Positions 9,703-18,741 are shown, numbered from the stretch's first letter. The stretch is DNA of 64,000 nt from CAIVPM01 sp964477265 (GCA_964477265.1 CAYZDJ010000014.1:1-64000); one strand, 5' to 3'. Notes: generated by a model from the letters alone, not told the origin. Translations and numbers: made by a program.

Positions 9703-10398
9703 TCAAAGATCTCCAAGTTGTGGGCGAATAACAATTTCTTCAACGCAGGCTTGTGGCGATAGTTGAGATGCAGCAAAAACCATTGTTGCAATATCAGTGT
9801 CTTTCATAATCCTGCTTTCATCAATACCACTATTTTTCCAACTATCAGTATAAGTTGCACCAGGCACAACACTTGTAACTTTTATGTTGTGTGGCTTTAA
9901 TTCTTCGCGTAAATTTTTACTAAAACCAAGCATTGCAAATTTGCTTATGCTATAGCTTCCACCACTGCTATATGATTGTATTGATGCAATGGAACAAATA
10001 TTAAATATATGACCTTGCTGGCTTAAACGCATTGCTGGCAATAGCTTTCGCGTTAGATGATAAGCACTGTACAAATTGGTTTCAATCATTTTTTCAAGCA
10101 CGCCATCATCTTCATTATGTATAGCATCAGGCAAAAAATTTCCTGCATTATTAATTACAATATCGGGTGTTCCAAAACCTAAACACCAGTTAGCAAATTC
10201 AATGACATCATTTTTTTTGCTTACATCAGTTTGCTTGCAATGTATAGTTGTTGTTAGATGCAGTTGTTGCAATTCATTTGCAGTATTTGTTAATTCATTA
10301 ATATTTCTTGCACATAAAAACAAAGTATTGTTTGGGGCAAATACATTTGCAAATGCTTTTCCTAAACCTTTAGATGCACCTGTGATGATGATGTTCAT
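9703..10398 (-). CDS. Short-chain dehydrogenase/reductase (SDR)
   Basis: The 231-aa protein shows the Rossmann nucleotide-binding motif TGASKGLGKAF at residues 6-16, the structural NNAGNF motif, a catalytic Ser in the NICSIAS segment and the YSISK catalytic Tyr-Lys pair. These are classical SDR features, so it is an NAD(P)H-dependent oxidoreductase of unknown substrate. It is divergent from the HAD gene at 10501. The 129-base gap on its downstream side holds nothing recognisable. Confidence 0.92.
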   Translation of the reverse strand: MNIIITGASKGLGKAFANVFAPNNTLFLCARNINELTNTANELQQLHLTTTIHCKQTDVSKKNDVIEFANWCLGFGTPDIVINNAGNFLPDAIHNEDDGVLEKMIETNLYSAYHLTRKLLPAMRLSQQGHIFNICSIASIQSYSSGGSYSISKFAMLGFSKNLREELKPHNIKVTSVVPGATYTDSWKNSGIDESRIMKDTDIATMVFAASQLSPQACVEEIVIRPQLGDL

Positions 10399-10435
10399 AG
10401 AAACTCGTTTATCGTTTGTAGTTTATGGTAAAAAA

Positions 10436-10443
10436 CAAAGTTA
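10436..10443 (-). promoter_or_regulatory. Candidate -7 box of the SDR gene
   Basis: On the minus strand the sequence TAACTTTG fits TAnnTTTG and ends 37 bases before the SDR start codon. No well-placed TTTG -33 element is seen; the nearest is 24 bases away. The surrounding DNA consists of ACGATAAAC/CATAAACGACAAAC-type word repeats. Confidence 0.35.
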
Positions 10444-10500
10444 TACATAAACAGAAACCATAAACGACAAACTGAAAACGATAAACAATAAACTATTAAC

Positions 10501-11199
10501 ATGAAACAATACACACATATATTCTTCGACCTTGACCACACCATTTGGGATTTTGAAACAAATGCAAAACAAACCCTGCACGACTTGTATCTATTGAATT
10601 CATTGCAGCAAAGAGGTGTTGATAACTTTGAGATTTTCTTTAAAAACTATAGCATACACAACCATAAACTTTGGGATAAATACACAAAAGGATTGATAAG
10701 GCAAGAAGAATTAAAATGGAAAAGAATGTGGCTTGCCTTGCTTGATTATAAAATTGCAGATGAAGATTTAGCCAGAAAAATGTCAACAGATTTTACAACA
10801 ATTTTACCCAATAAAACAAACCTGTTTCCTTACACAGTTGAAATTTTAACTTATTTAAAAAATAAAAAATATTGCCTGCACTTAATAACAAATGGCTTTG
10901 AGGATTTACAAACAAACAAGTTAAAAAAATCAAACATCAATCATTTTTTTGAGGTGATGATTACCAGTGAAGCAAGCAATAGTTTAAAGCCCAATAAAGA
11001 AATTTTTGATTTTGCCTTGCAGCAAACAAAAGCTACAACTCTTAACAGCATTATGATTGGCGATAATATTGATGCAGATATTGAAGGTGGAATTAATGCT
11101 GGTTTAGATACTATTTATGTTAATCATCTTACCAAAGAAAAATATAACAGGGCAAGCCATACTATTTTTCATTTGAAGGAATTGGAAGGGATATTGTAA
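10501..11199 (+). CDS. YjjG-family HAD phosphatase (noncanonical pyrimidine 5'-nucleotidase)
   Basis: The 232-aa protein has HAD motif I FFDLDHTIWDF (nucleophile Asp9 and Asp11), a helical cap domain, motif II LITNGFE, the motif III Lys region NSLKPNKEIF and motif IV MIGDNIDADIEGGINAG. The motif I with TIWDF and the overall length match the YjjG family, which dephosphorylates dUMP and damaged pyrimidine nucleotides in house-cleaning. An inverted repeat follows the stop codon. Confidence 0.92.
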   Translation: MKQYTHIFFDLDHTIWDFETNAKQTLHDLYLLNSLQQRGVDNFEIFFKNYSIHNHKLWDKYTKGLIRQEELKWKRMWLALLDYKIADEDLARKMSTDFTTILPNKTNLFPYTVEILTYLKNKKYCLHLITNGFEDLQTNKLKKSNINHFFEVMITSEASNSLKPNKEIFDFALQQTKATTLNSIMIGDNIDADIEGGINAGLDTIYVNHLTKEKYNRASHTIFHLKELEGIL

Positions 11200-11204
11200 A
11201 AATT

Positions 11205-11302
11205 TTTACCACAGAGTTAGCAGAGATTTACACAGAGTACACAAAAACATTTTAAACCTCTGTGTTCTTTGCGTTGCCTTCTCTATGTTCTTTGTGGTAA
11301 AA
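11205..11302. repeat. Dispersed imperfect palindrome, 'CCACAGAGTT' type
   Basis: The left arm (TTACCACAGAGTTAGCAGAG onward) and the right arm (CTCTGTGTTC ... TTCTTTGTGGTAA) form a long imperfect inverted repeat about 98 bases long. The left arm repeats the pattern CACAGAG / CAGAGAT / CACAGAG at 10-11-base steps. It separates the convergent HAD gene and the 732-aa gene and might also act as a bidirectional terminator. Confidence 0.75.
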
Positions 11303-11322
11303 TATTTCGCTTAGATAATAAT

Positions 11323-13521
11323 TTACTTCACTCCATCCATTGCTTTATAGTAAGCCATTATAAAAATAGCACCAAGGTTTTTTTGTGGAGGTATGTAATC
11401 ATCAAACCTTTCTTTCAACTCTTTGCTATTTGCAAATTTTGTTTCTAAATTCTTCCACACAGTAAGCCAGTTAAGGTCTTTGCCTTGTTTAAGGTTTTCA
11501 AAAATCATTTCAATAATACGTGCATTAATACTGCCTGTACCAATTTGCTTGCTGGCTATAATTTGTGTTTGTGGGCTTATGCTTAACACTTGTGCAAGGC
11601 TATGGTAACCACCACAACTGCCAAGCAACACCAGTTGTGCATAGCTTGTAATTTGTTTAATGGTTGTTTTTAAATAATAGCTGTGCCCACGATGGATAAC
11701 AATTGTTGGCAAAATATTTAATGAATCTAAATAACGATATAAACTCTTTTGTGCAGCATCGTCAAGTCCTTTGTCTTCATCAAGTGGTTTATTTGCAAAA
11801 ATAGTAATAGGCGTTGTGCCATTGCTATTCACTTCTACCCAGTTTTCTTTATTTACCACTCGCCAGCCATTGCTTTTAAAGTTATTTACAAAATTGTTAA
11901 ATATGTTTTTGCCATCTTTATCTCCATAAAAAAACTGTTGCACATAAATTCTATCGCCACCATTTTTTAAATTATTGCAATTTAATTGAAATACATCTGG
12001 AACGCTGAAAACTTTTGCTGCATCTGCATTTGGTGTAGAATCGAAAGAATTAAAAATTTGATTTAGCAAATTGTAAATTACAATTCCTTTTTTATTATTT
12101 CTGTTTTTTTGAGTAACAATATTTTGTAGCACTTCATTTTTAATAATTTTTTTTATGGAAGTATACTTAATACTTGCATAACTATCTGCTACATCAACAG
12201 CTTCTTCAAGGCTCCAATAATCTTCTAAATTATTGCTAAAGCTTTTCATTAAATTTTCTGCTACAGGCTTATCCATTTTGCTCAAAAAATCTTCAAGCAT
12301 GTTAAAGCTTGCACACATTTTTATAAACTTTCTATAATAAGCAAAATGTGCAAGTTTTAGTAAGCTATCGGCTTTTACACTGCCTAAGTCTTTAATTATT
12401 TTTGGATATACACCACTTATAAAACTGCTTGTGTACATTTCATCTTCGCCCATTACAGTTAAAAAATATAATTCAAGCGGTGTCAAATTTTTTATTTTAT
12501 CAAAACGTATTTGCAAATTTTCTTCATCGTGTAAATTATTTATGGTGGTTATGTAAACCTCTACAGACTTAGCTTTCAGCTTATCAGTAAGCGTTTCCAT
12601 CAATAATATTTTAGCACCTTTTTGTTTTTCTATTTCATAAATATTTTGCGTAGCAACTAATAGTTTATAATAAGCCTCATCATTATCAACTGTTTTTAAA
12701 ACATCATCAGTTGTTATTTTTTTATAATAAATAGCATCTAAAAATGGAAATAAAAATCTGCCTTCATTTAAGTTGGCAAACTTTGCAATTAGTGCAACAT
12801 AAGGCTCTTTTATATTTCTTATTCTATTGCCTAATTCTGTTGTTGCTGCAGCATAATCATATAGCAATTCTGGATTAAGGTGTGCAAAATCTATAATTAA
12901 ACTATCTGCATTGGGCAGACTGGGATATTTTTCTAAAATCTTTAAAGTGCTTGCTGGGCTTTGCTTACACAGTTTTGTTATAATAAGTAATTTACTTTCA
13001 TCTACACCAATATTATCTTTAAATGCAAAGTTTGAAAGTAATATAGTGCCTATCTCTGCAATATTTTCATCAACAACACTTACAATAGATTTACCATTTT
13101 GTTGTAAAAACATGGCTTGCTCAAAAGCATTAATTAAACTATTAAAATTTATTTTGCTAAAGCCATTGTATTTATATTCTTTCTCAAAACTGGTAAGCAA
13201 ATCTCCAATACTACGCAGCCATTTATATTTATCAGTTTCTGTAAATCCTTTATTGGTTTCAATATAATACTGTAAGTAATCAATTCTATTTTGTAAAAAA
13301 TATGTTGCAAATAAATTTACATCAACATTATTGCTTACCAAAAAAACAGAATCGCGTTTGCAATTATTGTTTAAAATCCTTTGTTGGCTAGTATTAATAT
13401 CATCGTGAAATTTTTGACGCAATGCAGGTATATAAGGTATTTGGGGCGTCCACAGCTGTGCAACACATACTTTAGAGGTAACAAAAAAAACAAGAAAAAT
13501 ATATAGCTTCAATCTACTCAT
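11323..13521 (-). CDS. Large secreted protein with C-terminal CHAT/separase-like His-Cys domain
   Basis: The 732-aa protein starts with a signal peptide (KLYIFLVFFVTSKVCVAQ). Residues about 30-480 are mostly helical with no recognised family. The C-terminal ~180 residues look like a clan CD (caspase/CHAT/separase) peptidase fold: a hydrophobic strand leads into IVIHRGHS (His610, His613), and a second into LVLLGSCGG (Cys636). His613 to Cys636 is 23 residues, close to separase spacing. A following IIASKQIGTGSINA segment recalls the loop region after the Cys in that clan. Catalysis is inferred, not shown. It is flanked by inverted repeats on both sides. Confidence 0.72.
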   Translation of the reverse strand: MSRLKLYIFLVFFVTSKVCVAQLWTPQIPYIPALRQKFHDDINTSQQRILNNNCKRDSVFLVSNNVDVNLFATYFLQNRIDYLQYYIETNKGFTETDKYKWLRSIGDLLTSFEKEYKYNGFSKINFNSLINAFEQAMFLQQNGKSIVSVVDENIAEIGTILLSNFAFKDNIGVDESKLLIITKLCKQSPASTLKILEKYPSLPNADSLIIDFAHLNPELLYDYAAATTELGNRIRNIKEPYVALIAKFANLNEGRFLFPFLDAIYYKKITTDDVLKTVDNDEAYYKLLVATQNIYEIEKQKGAKILLMETLTDKLKAKSVEVYITTINNLHDEENLQIRFDKIKNLTPLELYFLTVMGEDEMYTSSFISGVYPKIIKDLGSVKADSLLKLAHFAYYRKFIKMCASFNMLEDFLSKMDKPVAENLMKSFSNNLEDYWSLEEAVDVADSYASIKYTSIKKIIKNEVLQNIVTQKNRNNKKGIVIYNLLNQIFNSFDSTPNADAAKVFSVPDVFQLNCNNLKNGGDRIYVQQFFYGDKDGKNIFNNFVNNFKSNGWRVVNKENWVEVNSNGTTPITIFANKPLDEDKGLDDAAQKSLYRYLDSLNILPTIVIHRGHSYYLKTTIKQITSYAQLVLLGSCGGYHSLAQVLSISPQTQIIASKQIGTGSINARIIEMIFENLKQGKDLNWLTVWKNLETKFANSKELKERFDDYIPPQKNLGAIFIMAYYKAMDGVK

Positions 13522-13580
13522 TACTATTCAAATATAAATCAATGCAACATTAAGCGTTCATACAGAATTAAATTTAATTA

Positions 13581-13645
13581 ATCTCACAGACAACACAGAT
13601 ATCGCAGATATTTTCTGTGTTATCCGTGGTATCTGCGAGAAAAAT
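13581..13645. repeat. Dispersed imperfect palindrome, 'CACAGACAACACAGAT' type
   Basis: The arms ATCTCACAGACAACACAGAT and TCTGTGTTATCCGTGGTATC, read outward to CTGCGAGA, face each other with almost no loop. It lies just upstream of the 732-aa gene and downstream of hsp20. Similar elements are at 6487 and 37526. Confidence 0.75.
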
Positions 13646-13716
13646 GATATAAGATAATTTTGTGTAATTATTTACAATTTATTTCTATGTTACTATGTGC
13701 CTATGTGGTAAATAAA

Positions 13717-13750
13717 AAAATCCCATTTTGTAGAAACAAAACGGGATAAC
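13717..13750 (-). terminator. Rho-independent terminator of hsp20
   Basis: On the minus strand, ATCCCGTTTTGT pairs with ACAAAATGGGAT around a short TTCT loop and is followed by a run of T. It lies 28-60 bases after the hsp20 stop codon. Confidence 0.85.
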
Positions 13751-13777
13751 AAAACCAACTGTATATGAAAACAATTC

Positions 13778-14194
13778 TTATGAAATACTAATTTCTTTTG
13801 GTTGCACTTTCACTTCATCTTTTTTTGGTAAAAAAATGTTAAGCACACCAGCATCATATTTTGCCTGAATACCATCAACATTAATATTTTCGTCTAAATT
13901 AAAACTGCGTTTAAAACTTTTTACGCTAAACTCTCTGCGTAATGTTTTGTAGTTTTTATTTTCAGTTTCTGCTTTCTTTTCGTAGCTAATGGTTAATAAT
14001 CCTTTTTCGGCATTAATTTTAAAATCTTCTTTGTTGCGTCCAGGCACATTCATTTCTACATGATAGCCATCTGTAGTTTCATGAATGTTTGTTTGCGTAG
14101 CCAAATGGCTAAATTCATTTTGTGTGTTTAAGTTTCCAAAAAAATCATCAAATAAGTTATTGATGAAAATAGGTTTTTGTTTTACGATTGTCAT
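13778..14194 (-). CDS. Hsp20/alpha-crystallin small heat-shock protein
   Basis: The 138-aa protein carries an alpha-crystallin domain at residues ~32-125. ETTDGYHVEMNVPGRNKEDF is the typical start of the domain, and the conserved A-x-x-x-x-G-v-L motif is seen as AKYDAGVLNIFLPK near the C-terminus. Such proteins are ATP-independent holdases that form oligomers in the cytoplasm and bind unfolding proteins. It has its own terminator and stands alone. The upstream region (14195-14397) is shared with the divergent bacilliredoxin gene. Confidence 0.95.
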   Translation of the reverse strand: MTIVKQKPIFINNLFDDFFGNLNTQNEFSHLATQTNIHETTDGYHVEMNVPGRNKEDFKINAEKGLLTISYEKKAETENKNYKTLRREFSVKSFKRSFNLDENINVDGIQAKYDAGVLNIFLPKKDEVKVQPKEISIS

Positions 14195-14368
14195 AACTTT
14201 AAATTTTAATTGTTTTATTAATTTGTATGTGCAGAAATATTTTCAAATCCTGTTCCAACGCAATATTTAAGACTTTTTGTCTTATCTCGTGAATAAATAA
14301 AGACATACTGTCTTTTTTCGATAACAGAAAAATAAAAAATAGCAGGTCCATTGGTAAACAGAAGCCTA

Positions 14369-14376
14369 TAATTTTG
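14369..14376 (+). promoter_or_regulatory. Candidate -7 box of the bacilliredoxin gene
   Basis: TAATTTTG fits TAnnTTTG and ends 21 bases before the ATG. A TTG triplet lies 15 bases upstream, a little closer than the usual spacing. The predicted 5' leader would be only about 15 bases. Confidence 0.5.
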
Positions 14377-14397
14377 TATTCCTAAATTTAAAACAGA

Positions 14398-14814
14398 ATG
14401 TATCCAGCGGAAATTGTAATGCCTATGAAGGCAGAATTAACAGAAAATGGTTTTGAAGATTTAACCAGTGCAGCACAGGTTGAAGATGTGGTAAAAACAG
14501 AAGGAACAACTTTGGTTGTAATTAATAGTGTATGTGGTTGTGCAGCAGGTGCTTGCAGACCAGGTGTATTAATGGCTGTAAAAAATGCAACGCATTTGCC
14601 AAGCAAGCTTGCAACTGCTTTTGCTGGTTTTGATAAAGATGCAGTTAACCAGGTACGTAGCCATTTATTGCCTTATCCTCCAAGTTCTCCTGCAATTGCA
14701 TTGTTTAAAAATGGCGAATTGGTAAGTATGGTTGAGCGTCATAATATTGAAGGACGCAGTGCCCAAATGATTGCACAACATTTAATAAATGAATTTGATA
14801 AACATTGTAATTAA
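14398..14814 (+). CDS. BrxA/BrxB-family bacilliredoxin-like protein
   Basis: The 138-aa protein is a full-length DUF1094/YphP-type thioredoxin-fold protein. The signature VVINSVCGCAAGACRPG contains the CGC redox motif (Cys46, Cys48), with a third Cys in the GACRPG segment. In Firmicutes these proteins remove bacillithiol from protein Cys residues; in Bacteroidota the thiol partner needs confirmation. The ATG is preceded by a TAnnTTTG box and the gene is followed by a strong terminator, so it is monocistronic. Confidence 0.93.
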   Translation: MYPAEIVMPMKAELTENGFEDLTSAAQVEDVVKTEGTTLVVINSVCGCAAGACRPGVLMAVKNATHLPSKLATAFAGFDKDAVNQVRSHLLPYPPSSPAIALFKNGELVSMVERHNIEGRSAQMIAQHLINEFDKHCN

Positions 14815-14843
14815 GATTTTGGTTTTAATGGGTTAGTAAGTAA

Positions 14844-14880
14844 AGGTTGTCTTAGTTTTCTAAGGCAACCTTTTTTTATG
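14844..14880 (+). terminator. Terminator of the bacilliredoxin gene
   Basis: AGGTTGtCTTAG pairs with CTAAGgCAACCT around TTTT, followed by seven T residues. Confidence 0.92.
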
Positions 14881-14908
14881 CTGCTACAATAATTTTAGAA
14901 ATTTTTTA

Positions 14909-15270
14909 ACCACAGAGTTGGTAGAGAAAATACAACACAAAGTTCACAGAGAGGCTGTGTAAACAATGGCACACGGATTAACATAGATTAAACGGATGCC
15001 CACCGATAAAAATCTAATCCTATTAATCCCTCAAATCCGTGTCATCCGTGTTCTATAACTCACATTTTAGAAAATCACAAAAAAATTGTTTAAAACAATG
15101 GCACACGGATTAACACAGATTAAACGGATGCCACCGATAAAAATCTAATCCTATTAATCCCTCAAATCCGTGTCATCCGTGTTCTATAACTCGCACTTAA
15201 AAGAGCTACTAAAATTTCAACAATCCTCTGTGTTACGCTTTGAAAAACTCAATGTTCTCTGTGGTAAAAA
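14909..15270. repeat. Nested repeat island: outer 'CCACAGAG' palindrome enclosing two direct copies of a 100-bp element
   Basis: The outer arms AACCACAGAGTTGG (14909) and TCTCTGTGGT (ending 15265), with inner CACAGAGAGG and CCTCTGTGTT, form one palindrome. Inside lie two head-to-tail copies (14961-15061 and 15093-15191) of a second, different palindrome that runs from ACACGGATTAACA to CCGTGTCATCCGTGTTC. The two copies differ by one substitution and one inserted base. The island fills the 461-base gap between the bacilliredoxin terminator and the leucine-rich-repeat gene; there is no gene in it. Confidence 0.88.
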
Positions 15271-15275
15271 ACAAA

Positions 15276-17969
15276 CTACTCGATCACCACTTTCTTCACC
15301 ACTTCATTTGTTTGCAAATAATATAAACCACTTTGCAATACAGCAATATCAATAGTTTGGTAGCCTTGCTTTAAGGTAAATGTTTTAACAACCTTGCCTT
15401 GCCCATTTATTAAACAGGCTTTGGTGTTGTTTAGTGTAGTTGATGTTACGTTTATTTTTAATTCATTCTTAGTTGGGCTTTGTATAGTTATTGTTTGTTG
15501 TTTATCGTTTGTAGTTATGCGAATGATATTGCTATAACTAAATGTTCCATTTTTATCAACCATTTTTAGTCTTAAAAATACTGTTGACTGTTGACTGTTC
15601 GCTGTTAACTGATAGTAATAACTGTTATTGCCTTTGCCTTTTGCTGCTACTTCTGCTGCTGCTGTAAATGTTCTTGCATCTGTGCTTTGCTCTATTATAA
15701 AATAGCTGGTGTTCACTTCATTGGCTGTATTCCAGTAAACAAATATTTTGTTTTGTTCTTCTTTTGGTATGGCACCAAATGCAGTTAATGTTAATGGTAA
15801 TGTTCCTATGAAAGTATTGGCAGTATTGGTTTGTACGGCTTTGTTATAATCAAAATAAATAGAGGCTTTGTTGGGCACTACATTACCATTAGTTAATGTG
15901 GTCATTGGTTTTACTCTAAAGCTTACAAAGCCATTGCTGCCTGTTTTGTTTGTGTTACTATCAGGTAAGTTAATATTTAAAAATTCAAAGTAAACTATGT
16001 TATCGTTTTGGGTGGCTTTTACACCATGCGATGTTCCTGTTAATTGCAAGGTATTTGTTTGCAGTTTACTTACATCCAAAGTATCTGCTACAACTACTGT
16101 AAATGCTGTATCGTTGCCTGTGTTTTGAAACCTTACTGTATAGTTTATCCAGTGGTTATTGTCTGCTACTTCTGTTACGCTTAAGTTTGGTGTGGCTTGT
16201 TTGTCATTGGGGTCATAGCTACCACGAATAGTAGTGTTTGCAGTATCTGCTGCATTGGCATTGCCACCATTTATACTTGCTGTGGCTTGTAACATATTAC
16301 CCAACGTGGCTGTGGTTTTTACTGTTGTGTAAACATAAAAGTTATTGGTTTGCCCTGGAACGAAGTTATTTACTGCAAGCTGCAAACTATTGCTAGTGTT
16401 GGTTATAGCTGCATTGCTTGTGCTGTCTATAATCAATACATTATTATCATAGTTAAATGTAATGTTTGGGTTTAATATTGTTGTACCTACATTTTCAAAC
16501 TCGCATTTATATACATATTTAAACCCTGGGCGTGCTGCAAAATTGATTGGTGTAATGTTGATGCTTAAACTGTCTTTTATAACCAAAGGTTGCAGGGCAA
16601 ATGTGTCCAAAACCAAAGTATCGTAACTGTTAAATGTATGGGTATAGCTTGCTGGCACTGCTTTGTACAATGGTGGTGCTTGTGCCGTTATAGTGTATGT
16701 GCCTAAACTGTCTGCATTAATGTAGGCTGTGCCTTGGATGTTTGTGTAGGTTTTATTGTTATTGGATAAAGTGAGTTTGAGGTTGTGTTTTGGGTATTCG
16801 TTGATACCTTGGTTATTATTTTTGTTATTGTCAGTAAAAGCAAAGGATTGAATGAATGGATAGGATTGGCAGTGGTTAATATTGTTGGTGGGGTTACAGA
16901 CAGGAAGATAAAATACATTGAAATCACTATCATGTAGTATAAAGGAGTATGGTTTGGTTTTGTAGTTTGGCAAACATTTTATTGTTGATGAATCTAATGA
17001 AACTTCTTTCAATAAGCTTGGTAGAATTGGTAAGCAATTTAGATTTGTGTTACCATAACATGTAATACTTAGTAAACTCTTGGGAAATGCTGGTAAACTA
17101 TATAGCTGGTTATAATGGCAATATAAATTTTGCAAACTGCTAGGTAAATTGGGTAGACTGGTTAATTGATTATTGTTACAATTTAAAGTTATCAAACTGT
17201 TAGGTAAATTTGGCAGACTAGTTAATTGATTATTGTTGCAATATAAATATTTCAGGCTATTGGGTAAAGTAGATAAACTAATTGATGGAATAAGATCACA
17301 ACGTAATTCTATCAAGGTGCTAGGCAAAATAGGTAGGGTACTTAATGGATTACCACTACAATTTAAAGAAATTAAACTGTTTGATAAACTAGGTAAATAA
17401 GTTAATTTATTAAAGTAACAATTTAACCATCTCAAATTAGTTGGCAAATTTGGTAAACTATCTAATTGATTATAGCCACAATCTAATTGTTTTAAACTGC
17501 TTGGCAAACTAGGCAAATTGATTAACAAATTATTATTACTCATTAAATATTCTAGTTTACTTGGCAAATTTGGTAAACTCGTTAATTTATTGATAAAACA
17601 CCTTAAAAATTGTAAGCTACTTGGCAAATTCGGCAAATTTGTTAATTTATTAGAGGAACAATCAAAATATTGTAAACTATCAGGTAAATCAGGTAAGCTA
17701 GGTAAACTAGTCACGCTACAGTCCAAAATTTTCAATTTTTTAAAGTATTGAATTCCTGTTATTTCACCGTATATATTATGACTACAGTTTAAAGTATCTT
17801 CATTTACTATTAGTAAACAGGTTGTATCCATCTGCCCAGCACTATTAAAGCAATTTGGATATTTCCCAATCAAAAAATTCCTAAAATTACTATCAGGTAT
17901 ATTCACATATTGTGCATTTGCATTTGCATAAAAACAAATAAAAGCAATTAGGGTTAGCAGCTTTTTCAT
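15276..17969 (-). CDS. T9SS-secreted leucine-rich-repeat protein (LPX type)
   Basis: The 897-aa protein has a signal peptide ending ANANAQ. Residues ~60-335 contain about a dozen tandem 20-21-residue repeats of the form LPxLPxSLxxLxCxxNxLTS, the LPX subclass known from YopM/IpaH effectors. Residues ~480-720 are Ig-like/DUF11-type surface domains (PNDKQATPNLSV, FQNTGNDTAFTV). The tail is a type IX secretion C-terminal sorting domain (GQGKVVKTFTLKQGYQTIDI ... GLYYLQT). It is thus predicted to be exported across the outer membrane and attached to the surface or released. Its ligand is unknown. Two short in-frame intergenic-type repeats lie in the linker before the sorting domain. Confidence 0.9.
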   Translation of the reverse strand: MKKLLTLIAFICFYANANAQYVNIPDSNFRNFLIGKYPNCFNSAGQMDTTCLLIVNEDTLNCSHNIYGEITGIQYFKKLKILDCSVTSLPSLPDLPDSLQYFDCSSNKLTNLPNLPSSLQFLRCFINKLTSLPNLPSKLEYLMSNNNLLINLPSLPSSLKQLDCGYNQLDSLPNLPTNLRWLNCYFNKLTYLPSLSNSLISLNCSGNPLSTLPILPSTLIELRCDLIPSISLSTLPNSLKYLYCNNNQLTSLPNLPNSLITLNCNNNQLTSLPNLPSSLQNLYCHYNQLYSLPAFPKSLLSITCYGNTNLNCLPILPSLLKEVSLDSSTIKCLPNYKTKPYSFILHDSDFNVFYLPVCNPTNNINHCQSYPFIQSFAFTDNNKNNNQGINEYPKHNLKLTLSNNNKTYTNIQGTAYINADSLGTYTITAQAPPLYKAVPASYTHTFNSYDTLVLDTFALQPLVIKDSLSINITPINFAARPGFKYVYKCEFENVGTTILNPNITFNYDNNVLIIDSTSNAAITNTSNSLQLAVNNFVPGQTNNFYVYTTVKTTATLGNMLQATASINGGNANAADTANTTIRGSYDPNDKQATPNLSVTEVADNNHWINYTVRFQNTGNDTAFTVVVADTLDVSKLQTNTLQLTGTSHGVKATQNDNIVYFEFLNINLPDSNTNKTGSNGFVSFRVKPMTTLTNGNVVPNKASIYFDYNKAVQTNTANTFIGTLPLTLTAFGAIPKEEQNKIFVYWNTANEVNTSYFIIEQSTDARTFTAAAEVAAKGKGNNSYYYQLTANSQQSTVFLRLKMVDKNGTFSYSNIIRITTNDKQQTITIQSPTKNELKINVTSTTLNNTKACLINGQGKVVKTFTLKQGYQTIDIAVLQSGLYYLQTNEVVKKVVIE

Positions 17970-18100
17970 AATCAGTTAGTTTACTAAATACTATGACACC
18001 AAAACTAACAAAAACGCTGCTTGCAGGTGCAAAATATTTTAACCAATATCCTTAAACTTTTTAAAACTATTAGGAAGTTTAACAAGAAACTGACAAGAAA

Positions 18101-18140
18101 TGAAAGAGGGTTTGCCACTTGGCAAACCCTCTTTCATTTT
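18101..18140 (-). terminator. Strong terminator closing the tRNA-tuf-secE-nusG unit
   Basis: TGAAAGAGGGTTTGCC pairs perfectly with GGCAAACCCTCTTTCA around ACTT, a 16-bp stem. It lies 17 bases after the nusG stop codon, with an A/T-rich flank on both strands, so it may work in both directions. Confidence 0.93.
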
Positions 18141-18156
18141 ATTATAGTTTTTATAA

Positions 18157-18741
18157 CTAACTTAATTTTTCTACTTGCAAATAGTTCAATTCAACCGGTG
18201 TACTTCTACCAAAAATCTTAACAGTAACTTTAAGTTTTTTCTTCTCATCGTTTACTTCTTCTATCACACCATTAAAGTCATTAAATGGTCCTTCAATAAT
18301 CTTAATGGTCTCGCCAACAATAAATGGCTCGCTGATGGTAACACCAATGTCATTCATCTCATCTACTTTGCCTAGCATTTTATTAACTTCGGCTTTTCTC
18401 AGGCTAATAATATTTCCTTTACTTCCTTTTCCATCAGTTAAAAAGTGCATAATGTTACTGATGTTGCTGACATGTTGTACTATATCATCAGTAAGTTTGC
18501 CATCTTCTACCTCAAGCATCAGGTAACCAGGAAAATAATTTTTCTCACGCATTACCTTTTTACCATTCTGAACTTTAAACACTTTTTCCATTGGTAAAAA
18601 AACCTGCTTTATAATATTGGTCCAGCCACTGCGTGCAATGTCTTTATCCAAATATTCTTTTACGCCACGCTCTTTACCACTTACTACACGTAATACATAC
18701 CATTTGGTTTCCTTGGCTGCTGTTTCTACTACTTCACTCAT
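18157..18741 (-). CDS. nusG: Transcription termination/antitermination factor NusG
   Basis: The 194-aa protein has the NGN domain (KWYVLRVVSGKERGVKEYL, MVR-type hydrophobic core, FPGYLMLEVE) at residues ~12-115 and a C-terminal KOW domain (GETIKIIEGPFNDFNGVIEE) at ~140-190. NusG binds RNA polymerase and connects it to Rho or ribosomes. It follows secE by 11 bases, the conserved order. A terminator directly after it means that rplK and the following ribosomal-protein/rpoB genes, which usually follow nusG, are not here. Confidence 0.97.
   Translation of the reverse strand: MSEVVETAAKETKWYVLRVVSGKERGVKEYLDKDIARSGWTNIIKQVFLPMEKVFKVQNGKKVMREKNYFPGYLMLEVEDGKLTDDIVQHVSNISNIMHFLTDGKGSKGNIISLRKAEVNKMLGKVDEMNDIGVTISEPFIVGETIKIIEGPFNDFNGVIEEVNDEKKKLKVTVKIFGRSTPVELNYLQVEKLS

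Noticed and set aside
9584..9766. 60-aa plus-strand ORF after the barrel gene.
   Set aside because: It overlaps the SDR gene on the other strand for part of its length and has no similarity or signal.
14961..15191. Possible CRISPR array because of near-identical direct repeats.
   Set aside because: Only two copies of a 100-base palindromic element with a 31-base spacer; no array of short repeats and no cas genes nearby.
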